This document shows, in pieces, positions 56,401 through 64,000 of a stretch of 64,000 bases of DNA (its first letter is position 1; each line of letters opens with the position of its first letter). The notes under the pieces are model-generated. The model saw only the letters and a program-made list of their open reading frames with translations, was not told where the DNA came from and searched no databases. Origin of the DNA: Chromatium okenii (GTDB lineage: Bacteria > Pseudomonadota > Gammaproteobacteria > Chromatiales > Chromatiaceae); assembly GCF_016583745.1 (NCBI RefSeq), contig NZ_NRRQ01000003.1, positions 62,001 through 126,000 on the forward strand, in the 5' to 3' direction. The translations under genes were made by a program, and so were the position numbers.

Positions 56401-56460
56401 TGGCATATCCAGCTCGATTAAAGATTCAAGGGCGTGTTCGCTAGTATTATCGTCACTCAT
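53446..56460 (-). CDS. CheB-CheR-PAS fusion
   Basis: This 1004-residue protein fuses two chemoreceptor-modifying enzymes. The N-terminal CheB methylesterase domain (about 30-215) has the catalytic S41 in VGASAGGL, H68 in IQHLSPDHK and Asp in SGTGSDGTRG. The CheR methyltransferase (about 240-510) has TSFFRDPEAFEIL and the SAM motif APGIATGEEAYSLAIL. Then come a long coiled coil with NEELQ-type heptads (about 683-760) and two PAS domains (about 770-1004). No kinase, receiver or GGDEF follows. Such fusions are proposed to modulate membrane or cytoplasmic receptors; the partner here is unknown. It is divergent from cysS. Confidence 0.92.
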   Translation of the reverse strand: MSDDNTSEHALESLIELDMPHPRLTSNGNRFKGYVVAVGASAGGLDALERFFQGLPATTGAAYVVIQHLSPDHKSMMANLLSRHTAMPVVTVEHDMKIEADRVHLIPPASMMSVSGDVLRLSPKNPRGLTLPVDHFFSSLAKEFGNRGIGVILSGTGSDGTRGSVVINDAGGFLLAQDPESAKFDGMPRSVIATGLVDAILPPEELGPRLLEHIHQLPHVKIRMPVLATEIDQDNAHEEVMHLLQHSGGINFREYKPATVMRRMERRMQVRQTPDLLNYVRLLSADRGELATLRRELLIPVTSFFRDPEAFEILSETAVKTIVAERPDNQPIRVWAPGIATGEEAYSLAILFAEAFDRARRWPNFKLFATDVESQNVEVGGAGVFSEAITAEISPERLEKFFLRRGNHFVVKTEIRQSIVFARHNLLEDPPFTRMDLVSCRNLLIYFRSEAQERALRRLQYAMAPGGFMFLGPSETLANLQTDFTAVSSKHKIYRILRHVALPLDTAIATLSRSSVTGARPRPGIRTHGVASDAAAIDAAQNLLLRSYAPTSLLLNQRHDLLHVFGDVSHYLRIGEGAVTLDLAKLLPSSLVAIAKALLYKAARDRAPLRSDLLGLSLDDKRTERLRLVARPLEPPHGEPHLLLSFETESPLTISDEGEVAANLAAAGVTPAQIETLSLDRETAQRLETLERELAATRESLQATIEELETANEELQATNEELMASNEELQSSNEELQSVNEELYTVNAENQEKIEILNRLNADLDGMAKAASIATVFVDSQLRLTRFTPEATALFKIRDGDLGRPIDDFTNLLQYPEFLPELHRTIASGEMLQHEIDAANGRHYLARVLPYAVRSGEARGAVATFVDITTLRDVERLQAVLDSLPEHVAVLDANGVITMVNRSWQEFAKDNNHLSLQQSGLGTNYLDVCDLRQIADETTVKEAMLGIRRVLEGNAEAFSIEYPRHTPTEQRWYVMHVAPIKHPGGGVIISHINVSKWVSGRLQP

Positions 56461-56767
56461 GGCGGTGGTGCTCTGTCAGTTCCTGTTAGTTCATGGGCGA
56501 CGCCCATCACTTCTCGCTCCAAAAATTCTTAACAACTGCAAAATCGCGCAACTGCACTTGCAGCGCTGCGCACCGAGGCGGCACCGGCAAGTATACCGAT
56601 TCTGCTTAGGCTCCGACCGTTACTCACAAACGCGGGAATAGCCGCACCCGCTGGATTGACTAAAACTGGCGGTCGCCACCATTGCAAACGCCGCACGCAT
56701 TAGATCAAAAAGTTGATTATGATGAGCGCGTCATTATTTCACCTGATTACACTGAGATAACAATACA
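56461..56767. other. Intergenic region between CheB-CheR gene and cysS
   Basis: This 307-base divergent gap holds no plausible gene, strong hairpin or repeat. It must contain the promoters of both flanking genes, but I see no clear -35/-10 pair. Its mixed composition offers nothing further. Confidence 0.4.
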
Positions 56768-58156
56768 ATGCTCCAGATTTATAATACGCTGACTCGTCGC
56801 AAAGAACCTTTACAACCCATTGAAGCCGGCAAGGTGCGGATGTATGTCTGCGGCATGACCGTTTATGATTATTGCCACCTCGGTCATGCGCGAGTATTAG
56901 TCGTTTTTGATGTCGTTTATCGCTATTTGCAGGCGCTGGGTTATGACGTCACCTATTTGCGCAACATCACCGATATTGATGACAAAATCATTCGCCGCGC
57001 TGCCGAGAATGGCGAATCAATCGCCGCTTTAACTGAGCGTTTTATTCAAGCCATGCACGACGATTCCGCCGCTTTAGGCGTATTAGCGCCAACGGCTGAA
57101 CCTCGCGCCACCGCGCATATCGCTGAAATCATTGCGATGGTGCGCACGTTAATTGAAAAAGGCTTTGCGTATGCTGCCGCAAATGGCGATGTGTATTATG
57201 CAGTGAAACAATTTCCAACGTATGGCGCATTGTCTGGTAAAAATCTGCAAGAATTACGCGCTGGCGCTCGCATTGAAATTGATGAATCAAAACGCGATCC
57301 TTTGGATTTTGTATTATGGAAAGCCGCAAAACCCGATGAACCGTGTTGGGAATCACCGTGGGGGATGGGGCGACCCGGTTGGCATATTGAATGCTCGGCA
57401 ATGAGTACCTGCGCGTTGGGCAATCATTTTGATATTCACGGTGGCGGCGCGGATTTACAATTTCCACATCACGAAAACGAAATTGCACAATCAGAAGCAG
57501 CCACTGGTGAGCAGTATGTGAATGTGTGGATGCACAACGGTTTTGTGCGTGTTAATGAAGAAAAGATGTCAAAATCATTGGGAAATTTCTTTACGGTGCG
57601 CGAGATTTTGCAACGCTACCGTCCCGAAGAAATCCGCTACTTTATTTTGAGCAGTCATTATCGCAGTCCGCTCAATTATGATGATGACAATCTCCAAAAT
57701 GCGCGGAGTGCGTTGACGCGCTTTTATACAGCTTTGCGCAATTTACCTGCCGCTGCTGTCAGCACCGAGCCGCAATTTCAAGAGCGATTTAATGCTGCGT
57801 TGGATGATGATTTTAATACCCCGGAAGCACTCGCGGTATTGTTTGATTTAGCACGAGAAATCAATCGTCTGCGCACGGTTGATCTGGCGCAAGCTGCCGC
57901 GTTAGGAGCGCAATTGCGTACCTTGGGCGCAGTGCTGGGTGTATTACAAGGTGATGCGGAAGTGTATTTGCGCGGTGATGCCAGTGCTGGCGGTTTGAGT
58001 GATGCCGAGATTGATGATCTTATTGCGCAACGTTTGGCAGCGCGAACTGCAAAACAATGGGCAGAAGCGGATCGTTTGCGGGCAGTTTTAACTGAGGCGG
58101 GAATCGTTTTAGAAGATAGTCCGCAGGGCACGATTTGGCGGCGTTTGAGCGCATAA
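56768..58156 (+). CDS. cysS: Cysteinyl-tRNA synthetase
   Basis: CysS charges tRNA-Cys. The 462-residue class I synthetase has the zinc-binding and substrate cysteine C28 in [12 protein letters not shown], the HIGH-like motif HLGH at 37-40, [13 protein letters not shown] with other zinc ligands, [14 protein letters not shown] and the KMSKS signature at 266-270. Length is standard. A clear terminator follows. It lies between the divergent CheB-CheR gene and hrpA. Confidence 0.97.
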   Translation: MLQIYNTLTRRKEPLQPIEAGKVRMYVCGMTVYDYCHLGHARVLVVFDVVYRYLQALGYDVTYLRNITDIDDKIIRRAAENGESIAALTERFIQAMHDDSAALGVLAPTAEPRATAHIAEIIAMVRTLIEKGFAYAAANGDVYYAVKQFPTYGALSGKNLQELRAGARIEIDESKRDPLDFVLWKAAKPDEPCWESPWGMGRPGWHIECSAMSTCALGNHFDIHGGGADLQFPHHENEIAQSEAATGEQYVNVWMHNGFVRVNEEKMSKSLGNFFTVREILQRYRPEEIRYFILSSHYRSPLNYDDDNLQNARSALTRFYTALRNLPAAAVSTEPQFQERFNAALDDDFNTPEALAVLFDLAREINRLRTVDLAQAAALGAQLRTLGAVLGVLQGDAEVYLRGDASAGGLSDAEIDDLIAQRLAARTAKQWAEADRLRAVLTEAGIVLEDSPQGTIWRRLSA

Positions 58157-58161
58157 CTGAT

Positions 58162-58206
58162 GCTGCCGCACTGCGTAAATTGTATTGCGGCAGCCTCCTC
58201 TTTTTT
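58162..58206 (+). terminator. Intrinsic terminator after cysS
   Basis: GCTGCCGCA (58162-58170) and TGCGGCAGC (58186-58194) form a perfect 9-bp stem with a 15-base loop, followed by CTCCTC and a T-run. It argues against hrpA starting upstream of 58206. Confidence 0.85.
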
Positions 58207-58235
58207 ATTCGTTATCATTATTCAGTTTATCCATT

Positions 58236-61200
58236 TTGAATACGCCAACTTTTCCTTCTGATACCGATCTCAATCGCTGTTTAATCCGCGACCGTCACAA
58301 CTTCCGCTCACGGCGGCGCGGCTTGCGGCAACGCGCCAGCGCCGGTCAACCGTTCGATCAAAGTTTGGCGAAACTCTGGCTAGAAATTCAGCACTCTCAA
58401 GCACTTGTCGAACGCCGCGCTGCGTTGGTGCCGCCAACGATTGACTATCCCGAAGCCTTGCCGGTCAGCGAGCGTCGCGCCGAAGTTGCTGAGTTGATCG
58501 CGCAGCATCAAGTCATTGTTTTATGTGGCGAAACTGGTTCGGGTAAATCGACGCAGTTGCCGAAAATCTGTCTTGAGCTGGGGCGCGGGCGCACGGGGCG
58601 GATCGGGCACACGCAGCCACGGCGGATCGCGGCGCGGACGCTGTGCAGTCGCGTGGCGCAGGAGCTGGGCGGCGAGACCGGCAATCTGGTGGGTTACAAG
58701 GTGCGGTTCCATGATCGCAGCCGCCCGGAAAGCTGCATCAAATTGATGACTGACGGGATTTTATTGGCGGAAATTCAACAAGATCGGCTGCTCACCGAAT
58801 ACGACACGCTCATCATCGACGAGGCGCACGAGCGCAGTTTGAACATTGATTTTCTGCTCGGTTATCTGCGCGGGATTTTGCCGCGTCGTCCCGATCTCAA
58901 GGTGATTGTGACTTCGGCGACCATCGACCCGCAGCGATTTGCCCGCCATTTTGCCGACGCGCACGCGCAGCCTGCGCCGATTATTGAGATTTCGGGGCGC
59001 ACTTATCCGGTTGAGGTGCGCTATCGCCCGCCGGCTGAGGATGAAAGTGCGGGCGAGCGCGATGACGCGATGCAGCAGGCGATTTCAGCGGCAGTTGGCG
59101 AGCTGGCGCTGCACGGGCGCGGCGATGTGTTGGTGTTTTTATCGGGTGAGCGCGAGATTCGGGACACGGCGGAAACGCTGCGCCAGCATCATCCGCCGTC
59201 AACTGAGATTCTGCCGCTGTTTGCGCGGCAAAGTCCGCAGGAACAAGCGCGGATTTTTCAGGCGCACAGCTCGCGGCGGGTGATTTTGACGACAAATGTC
59301 GCGGAAACCTCGCTGACCGTGCCGGGCATTCATTATGTGATTGATCCCGGTTTTGCGCGGATCAGTCGCTACAGCCATCGCACGAAGGTGCAGCGGCTGC
59401 CGGTCGAACGGATCGCGCAGGCATCGGCGAATCAGCGGCAAGGTCGCTGCGGGCGGGTGGCGGCTGGCGTGTGCATCCGCTTGTATAGCGAGGAGAATTT
59501 CCAGTCTCGCACCGTCTTCACCGAGCCAGAAATCTCCCGCACCAATCTGGCTGCCGTCATTTTGCAGATGAAATTGCTCGGCTTCGGCGCGATTGAGCAT
59601 TTTCCGTTTATTGATCCGCCAGATTCTCGTTTAATTACCGACGGTTATCGGACGCTGGAGGAATTGGGCGCAGTCGATGCGGCGGGCGATTTAACGGCGC
59701 TGGGCAAACAGTTGGGACGGCTGCCGGTTGATCCGCGCATCGGGCGGATGTTGCTGGCGGCAGTCGAGCACGTTTGTTTGGATGAGATGTTGATTATTGC
59801 GGCGGCGTTGAGTGTGCAAGACCCGCGTGAGCGCCCGTTGGAAAAGCAGCAAGCCGCAGATGAGATTCACAACACGTTCCGCCACGAGCATTCGGATTTT
59901 CTCACTTTCGTAAAGCTGTGGAATTTTCTGGATCAACAACGTCATGCGTTATCCAGAAATAAGTTTGCGAAGTTATGCCAGCGGCATTTTTTATCGGTGA
60001 ATCGGGTGCAGGAATGGCGTGATGTGCATAGCCAATTGCGCGAGCAAATGTTGGAAATGGGATTTAAGTCATCGCCGTCGGTTATTGAAAAAGAACCGAA
60101 GGCATTATTTGACGCGCTTCACCGCGCCCTGCTCGCCGGTCTGCTCGGCAATATCGGATTCAAAGGCGCAGAACGCGATTATCTCGGTGCGCGGAATAGC
60201 AAGTTTCAAATTCATCCGAGTTCGGGGCTGGCCGCCAAACCGCCAAAATGGGTCATTGTCGCCGAGCGCGTCGAAACCACGCGCCAATATGGGCGCATCG
60301 CCGCCGCAGTGCAGCCAGCGTGGATTGAAAGCGCCGCTCAACATTTACTCCAGCGCAGCTATTCCGAACCGCACTGGGAAGCGAAATCTGGGCAAGTCGC
60401 CGCCTTTGAACGGGTGACGTTGTTTGGCGTTGTGTTGGTGCCCAAACGCCGCGTCAATTACGGCCCGCTCAATCCCGCTGAAGCCCGCGAGATTTTTCTG
60501 CGCTTTGCGCTGACCGAAGGTGATTTCAAAACTCGCGCTCCATTTTGGCGACACAACCGCGAATTGATTGAATCAATCGACCAGCTCGAAGCTAAATCGC
60601 GCCGCCGTGACATCCGCGTCGATGATGAAGCGGTTTATCGGTTTTATGCCGAGCGCGTGCCGTCGGGCATTTATTCAACGCCGCAATTTGAGCAATGGCT
60701 GCGCCACGCCACGCGCAGCAATCCCAAACTGCTGCATCTGCGCTTGAACGATTTGATGCGCCACGACGCCGCCGACATCACGCCAACTTCCTTTCCCGAC
60801 CGCCTGCACGTTGGCGCGACGGCGCTGCCGCTGGATTATCACTTTGAGCCGGGCGCGGCGAGCGACGGCGTGACCGTGACCGTGCCGCTGCCGCTGATTA
60901 ACCAGATTTCCGCAGATCGGCTGGATTGGCTGGTGCCGGGATTGTTGACCGAGCGGATCACCGCGCTGTTGCGGGGTTTGCCCAAAGTGTGGCGCAAGCA
61001 GCTCGTGCCGATTCCCGATACTGCCGCACGACTCGCCGCTCGCCTCAAACCGTCAGAACGCCCGTTGATTCAGGCGCTGGCGGAAACGCTCAAAACGATG
61101 ACGGGGGTGCAGATTCCCGAAGATGCGTGGGATGTGAACGCGATTCCCGAACATCTGCGGATGAAGGTCAAACTGATTGACGAGACCGGCACCGAGCTGG

Positions 61201-62324
61201 CGCTGGATGCCGATTCGCTGCGGCTGAAGCGCGAATTTGGCGAGCAGGCGCAACACGGTTTTGCGCATTTGCCGAGCAGCGATTTAGAGCGCGACGATTT
61301 AACCCGTTGGAATTTCGGCGATTTACCGGAAGCGGTGGATTTGACGCGGGCTGGAATCACGCTGCGCGGTTATCCGGCGCTGGTGGACGGCGGCGACAGC
61401 GTATCCATTCGGGTGCTGGATTCAGCGGAAAATGCGGCACGAGCGCAGCGCGACGGTGTGCGGCGTTTATTGATGCTGCATCTCAGCGCCGAGCTGCGCC
61501 AGCTCCGCAAACAATTGACCGATTTAGAGCGGATGCGGTTGTTGTATGCGAAAGCGCCGCTTATTTCATCAAATCCCAACCGCCCGATCTCAAATCCCCC
61601 CAACCCCCCTTTTTCAAAGGGGGGCTTTGATGTGTCCTTTTCCAAAGATGGGTTTTCTTCATCTCCCCCCTTTGAAAAAGGGGGGCAGGGGGGGATTTTG
61701 CCCACCGTAGGTGGGCGAGCGATCTCTAACGCTGGCAAGGATTTATCCGACGACCTGCTGGCGCTGATTTTCGATTTAACGTTCACCGAAGACCGTCCGC
61801 CGTTGCGCAATCAAACCGAGTTTGAACAGCGTTTAACCGACTGCAAAGCGCAGTTGCTGCCGACGACGACCGCAGTGTGCAAACTCATCGGCGGCATTCT
61901 GGCGAGCTATCACACGCTGCGAAAACAGCTCGCCACCAGCACCCAAGCCAATTGGCTGCCGTCGGTGCTTGACCTTCGCGCCCAGCTTGACGGCTTGATT
62001 TTTCGCGGTTTTCTGCTGCAAATCCCTTTTGCGCAGCTCAAAAATTACCCGCGTTATCTCAAAGCGATGGAGCAGCGACTGGAGCGCCTCGCCCACGCGC
62101 CGAGCCGCGATCAGCAATGGTTGCGGGAAATGGCGGAGCTGCAAACCCGCTGGCGCGAGCGGATGGACGCAGCGACTGCTGCCGGACGCGATGATCCGCG
62201 TTTGGAGGAAATTCGTTGGTTAATCGAGGAGTTGCGCGTGGCGCTGTTTGCCCAGCAATTGGGCACACCTGCGCCGGTGTCGGTCAAACGCATTCAAGCC
62301 CGCTGGCGCGAGTTGGGATTGTAA
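58236..62324 (+). CDS. hrpA: ATP-dependent RNA helicase HrpA with an in-frame repeat insertion
   Basis: HrpA is a large DEAH helicase that acts on mRNA and stalled ribosomes. About 1362 residues. It has Walker A GETGSGKS (98-105), DEAH (195-198), SATIDPQRFA, the RNA-binding helicase C-terminal motifs (TNVAETSLTVPG, RQGRCGRVAAG), then the OB-fold and the long DUF3418 tail. The start is uncertain: a TTG at 58236 just after the cysS terminator, with no clear ribosome-binding site, is the best guess. Residues about 1118-1155, in the tail domain, are a palindromic repeat insertion (PPNPPFSKGG, SPPFEKGGQGG). Confidence 0.9.
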   Translation: MNTPTFPSDTDLNRCLIRDRHNFRSRRRGLRQRASAGQPFDQSLAKLWLEIQHSQALVERRAALVPPTIDYPEALPVSERRAEVAELIAQHQVIVLCGETGSGKSTQLPKICLELGRGRTGRIGHTQPRRIAARTLCSRVAQELGGETGNLVGYKVRFHDRSRPESCIKLMTDGILLAEIQQDRLLTEYDTLIIDEAHERSLNIDFLLGYLRGILPRRPDLKVIVTSATIDPQRFARHFADAHAQPAPIIEISGRTYPVEVRYRPPAEDESAGERDDAMQQAISAAVGELALHGRGDVLVFLSGEREIRDTAETLRQHHPPSTEILPLFARQSPQEQARIFQAHSSRRVILTTNVAETSLTVPGIHYVIDPGFARISRYSHRTKVQRLPVERIAQASANQRQGRCGRVAAGVCIRLYSEENFQSRTVFTEPEISRTNLAAVILQMKLLGFGAIEHFPFIDPPDSRLITDGYRTLEELGAVDAAGDLTALGKQLGRLPVDPRIGRMLLAAVEHVCLDEMLIIAAALSVQDPRERPLEKQQAADEIHNTFRHEHSDFLTFVKLWNFLDQQRHALSRNKFAKLCQRHFLSVNRVQEWRDVHSQLREQMLEMGFKSSPSVIEKEPKALFDALHRALLAGLLGNIGFKGAERDYLGARNSKFQIHPSSGLAAKPPKWVIVAERVETTRQYGRIAAAVQPAWIESAAQHLLQRSYSEPHWEAKSGQVAAFERVTLFGVVLVPKRRVNYGPLNPAEAREIFLRFALTEGDFKTRAPFWRHNRELIESIDQLEAKSRRRDIRVDDEAVYRFYAERVPSGIYSTPQFEQWLRHATRSNPKLLHLRLNDLMRHDAADITPTSFPDRLHVGATALPLDYHFEPGAASDGVTVTVPLPLINQISADRLDWLVPGLLTERITALLRGLPKVWRKQLVPIPDTAARLAARLKPSERPLIQALAETLKTMTGVQIPEDAWDVNAIPEHLRMKVKLIDETGTELALDADSLRLKREFGEQAQHGFAHLPSSDLERDDLTRWNFGDLPEAVDLTRAGITLRGYPALVDGGDSVSIRVLDSAENAARAQRDGVRRLLMLHLSAELRQLRKQLTDLERMRLLYAKAPLISSNPNRPISNPPNPPFSKGGFDVSFSKDGFSSSPPFEKGGQGGILPTVGGRAISNAGKDLSDDLLALIFDLTFTEDRPPLRNQTEFEQRLTDCKAQLLPTTTAVCKLIGGILASYHTLRKQLATSTQANWLPSVLDLRAQLDGLIFRGFLLQIPFAQLKNYPRYLKAMEQRLERLAHAPSRDQQWLREMAELQTRWRERMDAATAAGRDDPRLEEIRWLIEELRVALFAQQLGTPAPVSVKRIQARWRELGL
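61587..61700. repeat. Palindromic CCCCCCTTT repeat inside hrpA
   Basis: The left arm begins ATCTCAAATCCCCCC with CCCCCCTTT/AAAGGGGGG (61604-61624 area), the right arm has the reverse order followed by CAGGGGGGGATTTTG. A longer spacer with a partial third unit (CCTTTTCCAAAGATGG) lies between. 114 bases (38 codons) without a stop; the frame differs by one base from that of the uvrC copy. Confidence 0.88.
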
Positions 62325-62332
62325 ATCGCGCC

Positions 62333-63196
62333 TCAAAAATACGTCGCATAACGCAAAATCAAGCGGTTATTTTCGCGCCAGCCATTTTTGGTTTCGAGAT
62401 CGCCGCCGTATTGCAAGCTGATTCGCCCGAAAGAAAATCTAGCCGTGCCCGTGAGTTGATAGCGATAGAGTTCGGTCGAATCGTGCAGGCGCACCGCGTT
62501 GAGACTGGTTTCGCCGCCAACCGTGTAGAAATAGCTGGCAGCCAGCGTGTAACCGGGCAACACGTCATATTGAACGCTGACCTGCGCGGTAGTAAGCGGC
62601 GCTTTTTCCAGCAGATTGTGGCGTTGCCCAAACTCAGCATTTTCGCCATACCACATCGTATCCAGCGCCAGCATCCACCGCGAACGATGCGTCAACGGCG
62701 CTTGCACACCCATTTGTAATGCGCCGCGATAACGGTTTTCACCGAGATTAAAACTGCGGTCATCGTGATAATTGCCGGTCGGCGCAAATAAATAAGCGCC
62801 AACGCTAAAATAAGTTTGGGTTTCAGAATTAGCGTAAGGCCAGAATGCCAATAAAAAAGCCGTATCCCCAATACCATTTACGCTGTCTTGATCTGACGGC
62901 TGCACAGTCGCCACTGGTGTTTGCACGAAAAATAACAGCGGTTTTTCCGCTGCATCAAACACATGCCCGACACGCACAAAGAGCTGCGAAGTCTCAAATT
63001 GAGAATCACCCGGCTGCAACTTCCCATTCACATAGCGTTCTTTGAATTCGCTTTGTTGGGCAATCAATTGCATAAAATTCATGCCGATTTTAGGCGCTCG
63101 CAAATCACCGGGCTGTATATCAAGCGCCCACGTTGGCGCGACTAACAGACTGGTCAGCAATGAAATAATGCAGGCATAGCGATGGCGTATCAGCAT
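62333..63196 (-). CDS. Outer-membrane beta-barrel protein (phenol MetA-type transporter family)
   Basis: This 287-residue protein begins with a signal peptide (MLIRHRYACIISLLTSLLVAPTWA, cleavage after residue 24). The mature part is rich in alternating aromatic strands (FFVQTPVATV, TQTYFSVGAYLFAPTG, RGALQMGVQAPL) and ends with an aromatic residue (RYATYF), as outer-membrane barrels do. It fits the family of putative outer-membrane porins sometimes named for phenol degradation; no such pathway is visible here, so a real substrate is unknown. It is convergent with hrpA, 8 nt apart, and 3 nt from the HPP-family gene upstream on the same strand. Confidence 0.75.
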   Translation of the reverse strand: MLIRHRYACIISLLTSLLVAPTWALDIQPGDLRAPKIGMNFMQLIAQQSEFKERYVNGKLQPGDSQFETSQLFVRVGHVFDAAEKPLLFFVQTPVATVQPSDQDSVNGIGDTAFLLAFWPYANSETQTYFSVGAYLFAPTGNYHDDRSFNLGENRYRGALQMGVQAPLTHRSRWMLALDTMWYGENAEFGQRHNLLEKAPLTTAQVSVQYDVLPGYTLAASYFYTVGGETSLNAVRLHDSTELYRYQLTGTARFSFGRISLQYGGDLETKNGWRENNRLILRYATYF

Positions 63197-63199
63197 GAT

Positions 63200-64000
63200 T
63201 TAATCCGGCACCTGCGGCATTTCCGCAGCGCCCGTCTGCGCCACCGGTCGCCATGAATTTTCATCACGGCTCACCTCATGCGCCGCCCAGCGTTGAAAAG
63301 TACTTAAGCTGCAATTGCCGCACTGCCGCCGCCGAGCGCCAGCAACGATGGCAAATTCCACCCGCGCTCGCGGTACCGTCGGCAGCGCCCGCACCTCGCG
63401 CACTTCCCATTCACCGCCAAAGCGACCGTTGCTATAACAACTGCCGACTTGCAGCGGCGGATGTTCCACCACCTCCGCGTCCGCAAACTGCGTCGCCAAT
63501 TGATAAATCCGCAGCAAATCGTGCTCAGAAATATCGAGATAACTGTCGATTTCGCTCAACGCGGCGACCAAATGCGCGTGTTCAATCGGCGGCGGCGTTG
63601 CTGGCGCAGCAGCCGTGCGTTGCGCCTCGGCAGCGATGGCGAGTGCTGCCGGATAGCGCCGGGTGCGCAGTGGATAATTGAAGGCGACCGCGACCGTTAG
63701 CAGCGCCAGCGCGTTGAGTGCGACCGGCGCGATGACGAAATAAAACCCCAGCTCGTGTACCGCCGCGCCGCCGATGACGGCCGTTAAAGCTGTTGCGCCG
63801 CCGGGCGGATGCGTGCAGCGCAGCAGGTGCATCATTCCAATCGTCATCCCCACTGCGAGCGCGGCGTTGAGCGCCAACGGCAGTGGTAACAGCGCACAGC
63901 TCACGCCGATGGTCGCGCCGACGAGATGCCCGCCGAGCAGCGGCCAAGGTTGTGATAACGGCCCGTGCGGCACCGCAAACAGCAGCACTGCGGATGCGCC
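63200..64000 (-). CDS. HPP family membrane protein, 5' end cut by window
   Basis: At least 263 residues are seen; the frame (GASAVLLFAVPHGPLSQP) continues beyond base 64000, so the N-terminus is missing. The HPP signature CTHPPGGATAL lies in the membrane part, where about four hydrophobic helices are visible. A soluble C-terminal extension of some 130 residues follows (IEHAHLVAALSEIDSYLDISEHDLLRIYQLA, then a domain with two Cys near CGNCSLSTFQ). HPP proteins have been proposed as nitrite transporters in plants and cyanobacteria; the function here is unknown. It is 3 nt upstream of the outer-membrane barrel gene, which it probably shares an operon with. Confidence 0.82.
   Translation of the reverse strand, partial: GASAVLLFAVPHGPLSQPWPLLGGHLVGATIGVSCALLPLPLALNAALAVGMTIGMMHLLRCTHPPGGATALTAVIGGAAVHELGFYFVIAPVALNALALLTVAVAFNYPLRTRRYPAALAIAAEAQRTAAAPATPPPIEHAHLVAALSEIDSYLDISEHDLLRIYQLATQFADAEVVEHPPLQVGSCYSNGRFGGEWEVREVRALPTVPRARVEFAIVAGARRRQCGNCSLSTFQRWAAHEVSRDENSWRPVAQTGAAEMPQVPD

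Overview
The window reads as a chromosomal segment of a gammaproteobacterium, probably environmental and nitrogen-fixing. Support comes from gene order and family type: lapB-pyrF, lptM-lysA-(methyltransferase)-dapF-DUF484, pilB-pilC-pilD-coaE, rpmB-rpmG, a peroxiredoxin-glutaredoxin hybrid beside glutathione reductase, and a nifL-nifA pair. The NifL-type anti-activator is known mainly from Gammaproteobacteria. Most genes are moderately GC-rich housekeeping genes. Two AT-richer stretches (about 23.7-27.9 kb and 37.3-45.8 kb) look accessory.

Layout. 0-4.2 kb: coaX, ruvA, galU, pyrF, lapB. 4.4-6.7 kb: a glutathione-dependent peroxide defence pair. 6.7-8.9 kb: a WbpE-like sugar aminotransferase and a META-domain protein. 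9.0-12.8 kb: lysine/diaminopimelate operon led by the tiny lipoprotein gene lptM. 12.8-18.0 kb: sulfotransferase, coaE and type IV pilus assembly genes. 18.0-23.6 kb: NYN-domain protein, acetyl-CoA synthetase, DEDDh exonuclease and a CBS/DUF294 regulator. 23.7-27.9 kb: heme oxygenase, an aminotransferase-like protein and two FemAB/GNAT-like proteins. 28.0-34.4 kb: ribosomal proteins L28 and L33, nifLA, uvrC, pgsA. Then tRNA-Asn and two peptide-type ABC permeases. 37.3-45.8 kb: an accessory cassette (below). 45.9-49.9 kb: cysZ, nadB, osmC-like gene, pyrD. 49.9-56.5 kb: a PAS/GGDEF/EAL protein and a CheB-CheR-PAS fusion. 56.8-64 kb: cysS, hrpA, an outer-membrane barrel and a truncated HPP-family gene.

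The most unusual region is 37.3-45.8 kb. Two tandem paralogues share an unrecognised N-terminal module and a DUF1566/C-type-lectin-like C-terminus. They are followed by a Ycf46-like AAA+ ATPase, a glycine-zipper membrane protein with a possible D...QxK nuclease motif, and a single-chain nuclease-methyltransferase of the type ISP/IIG kind. The last 38 codons of the second paralogue switch abruptly to NNC codons, as expected for a diversity-generating retroelement target whose template had AAC codons. No reverse transcriptase or template lies in the window. A diversified-receptor plus ATPase plus effector system is therefore a hypothesis.

Two dispersed repeat families also stand out. One is a palindromic element built from CCCCCCTTT/AAAGGGGGG hairpins. 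It lies between the peroxiredoxin and glutathione reductase genes, and inside the uvrC and hrpA reading frames as in-frame insertions read in two different frames. The other is a GTTGTCAGTT-rich family found in at least seven intergenic gaps, one copy of which supplies the last codons of pyrF.
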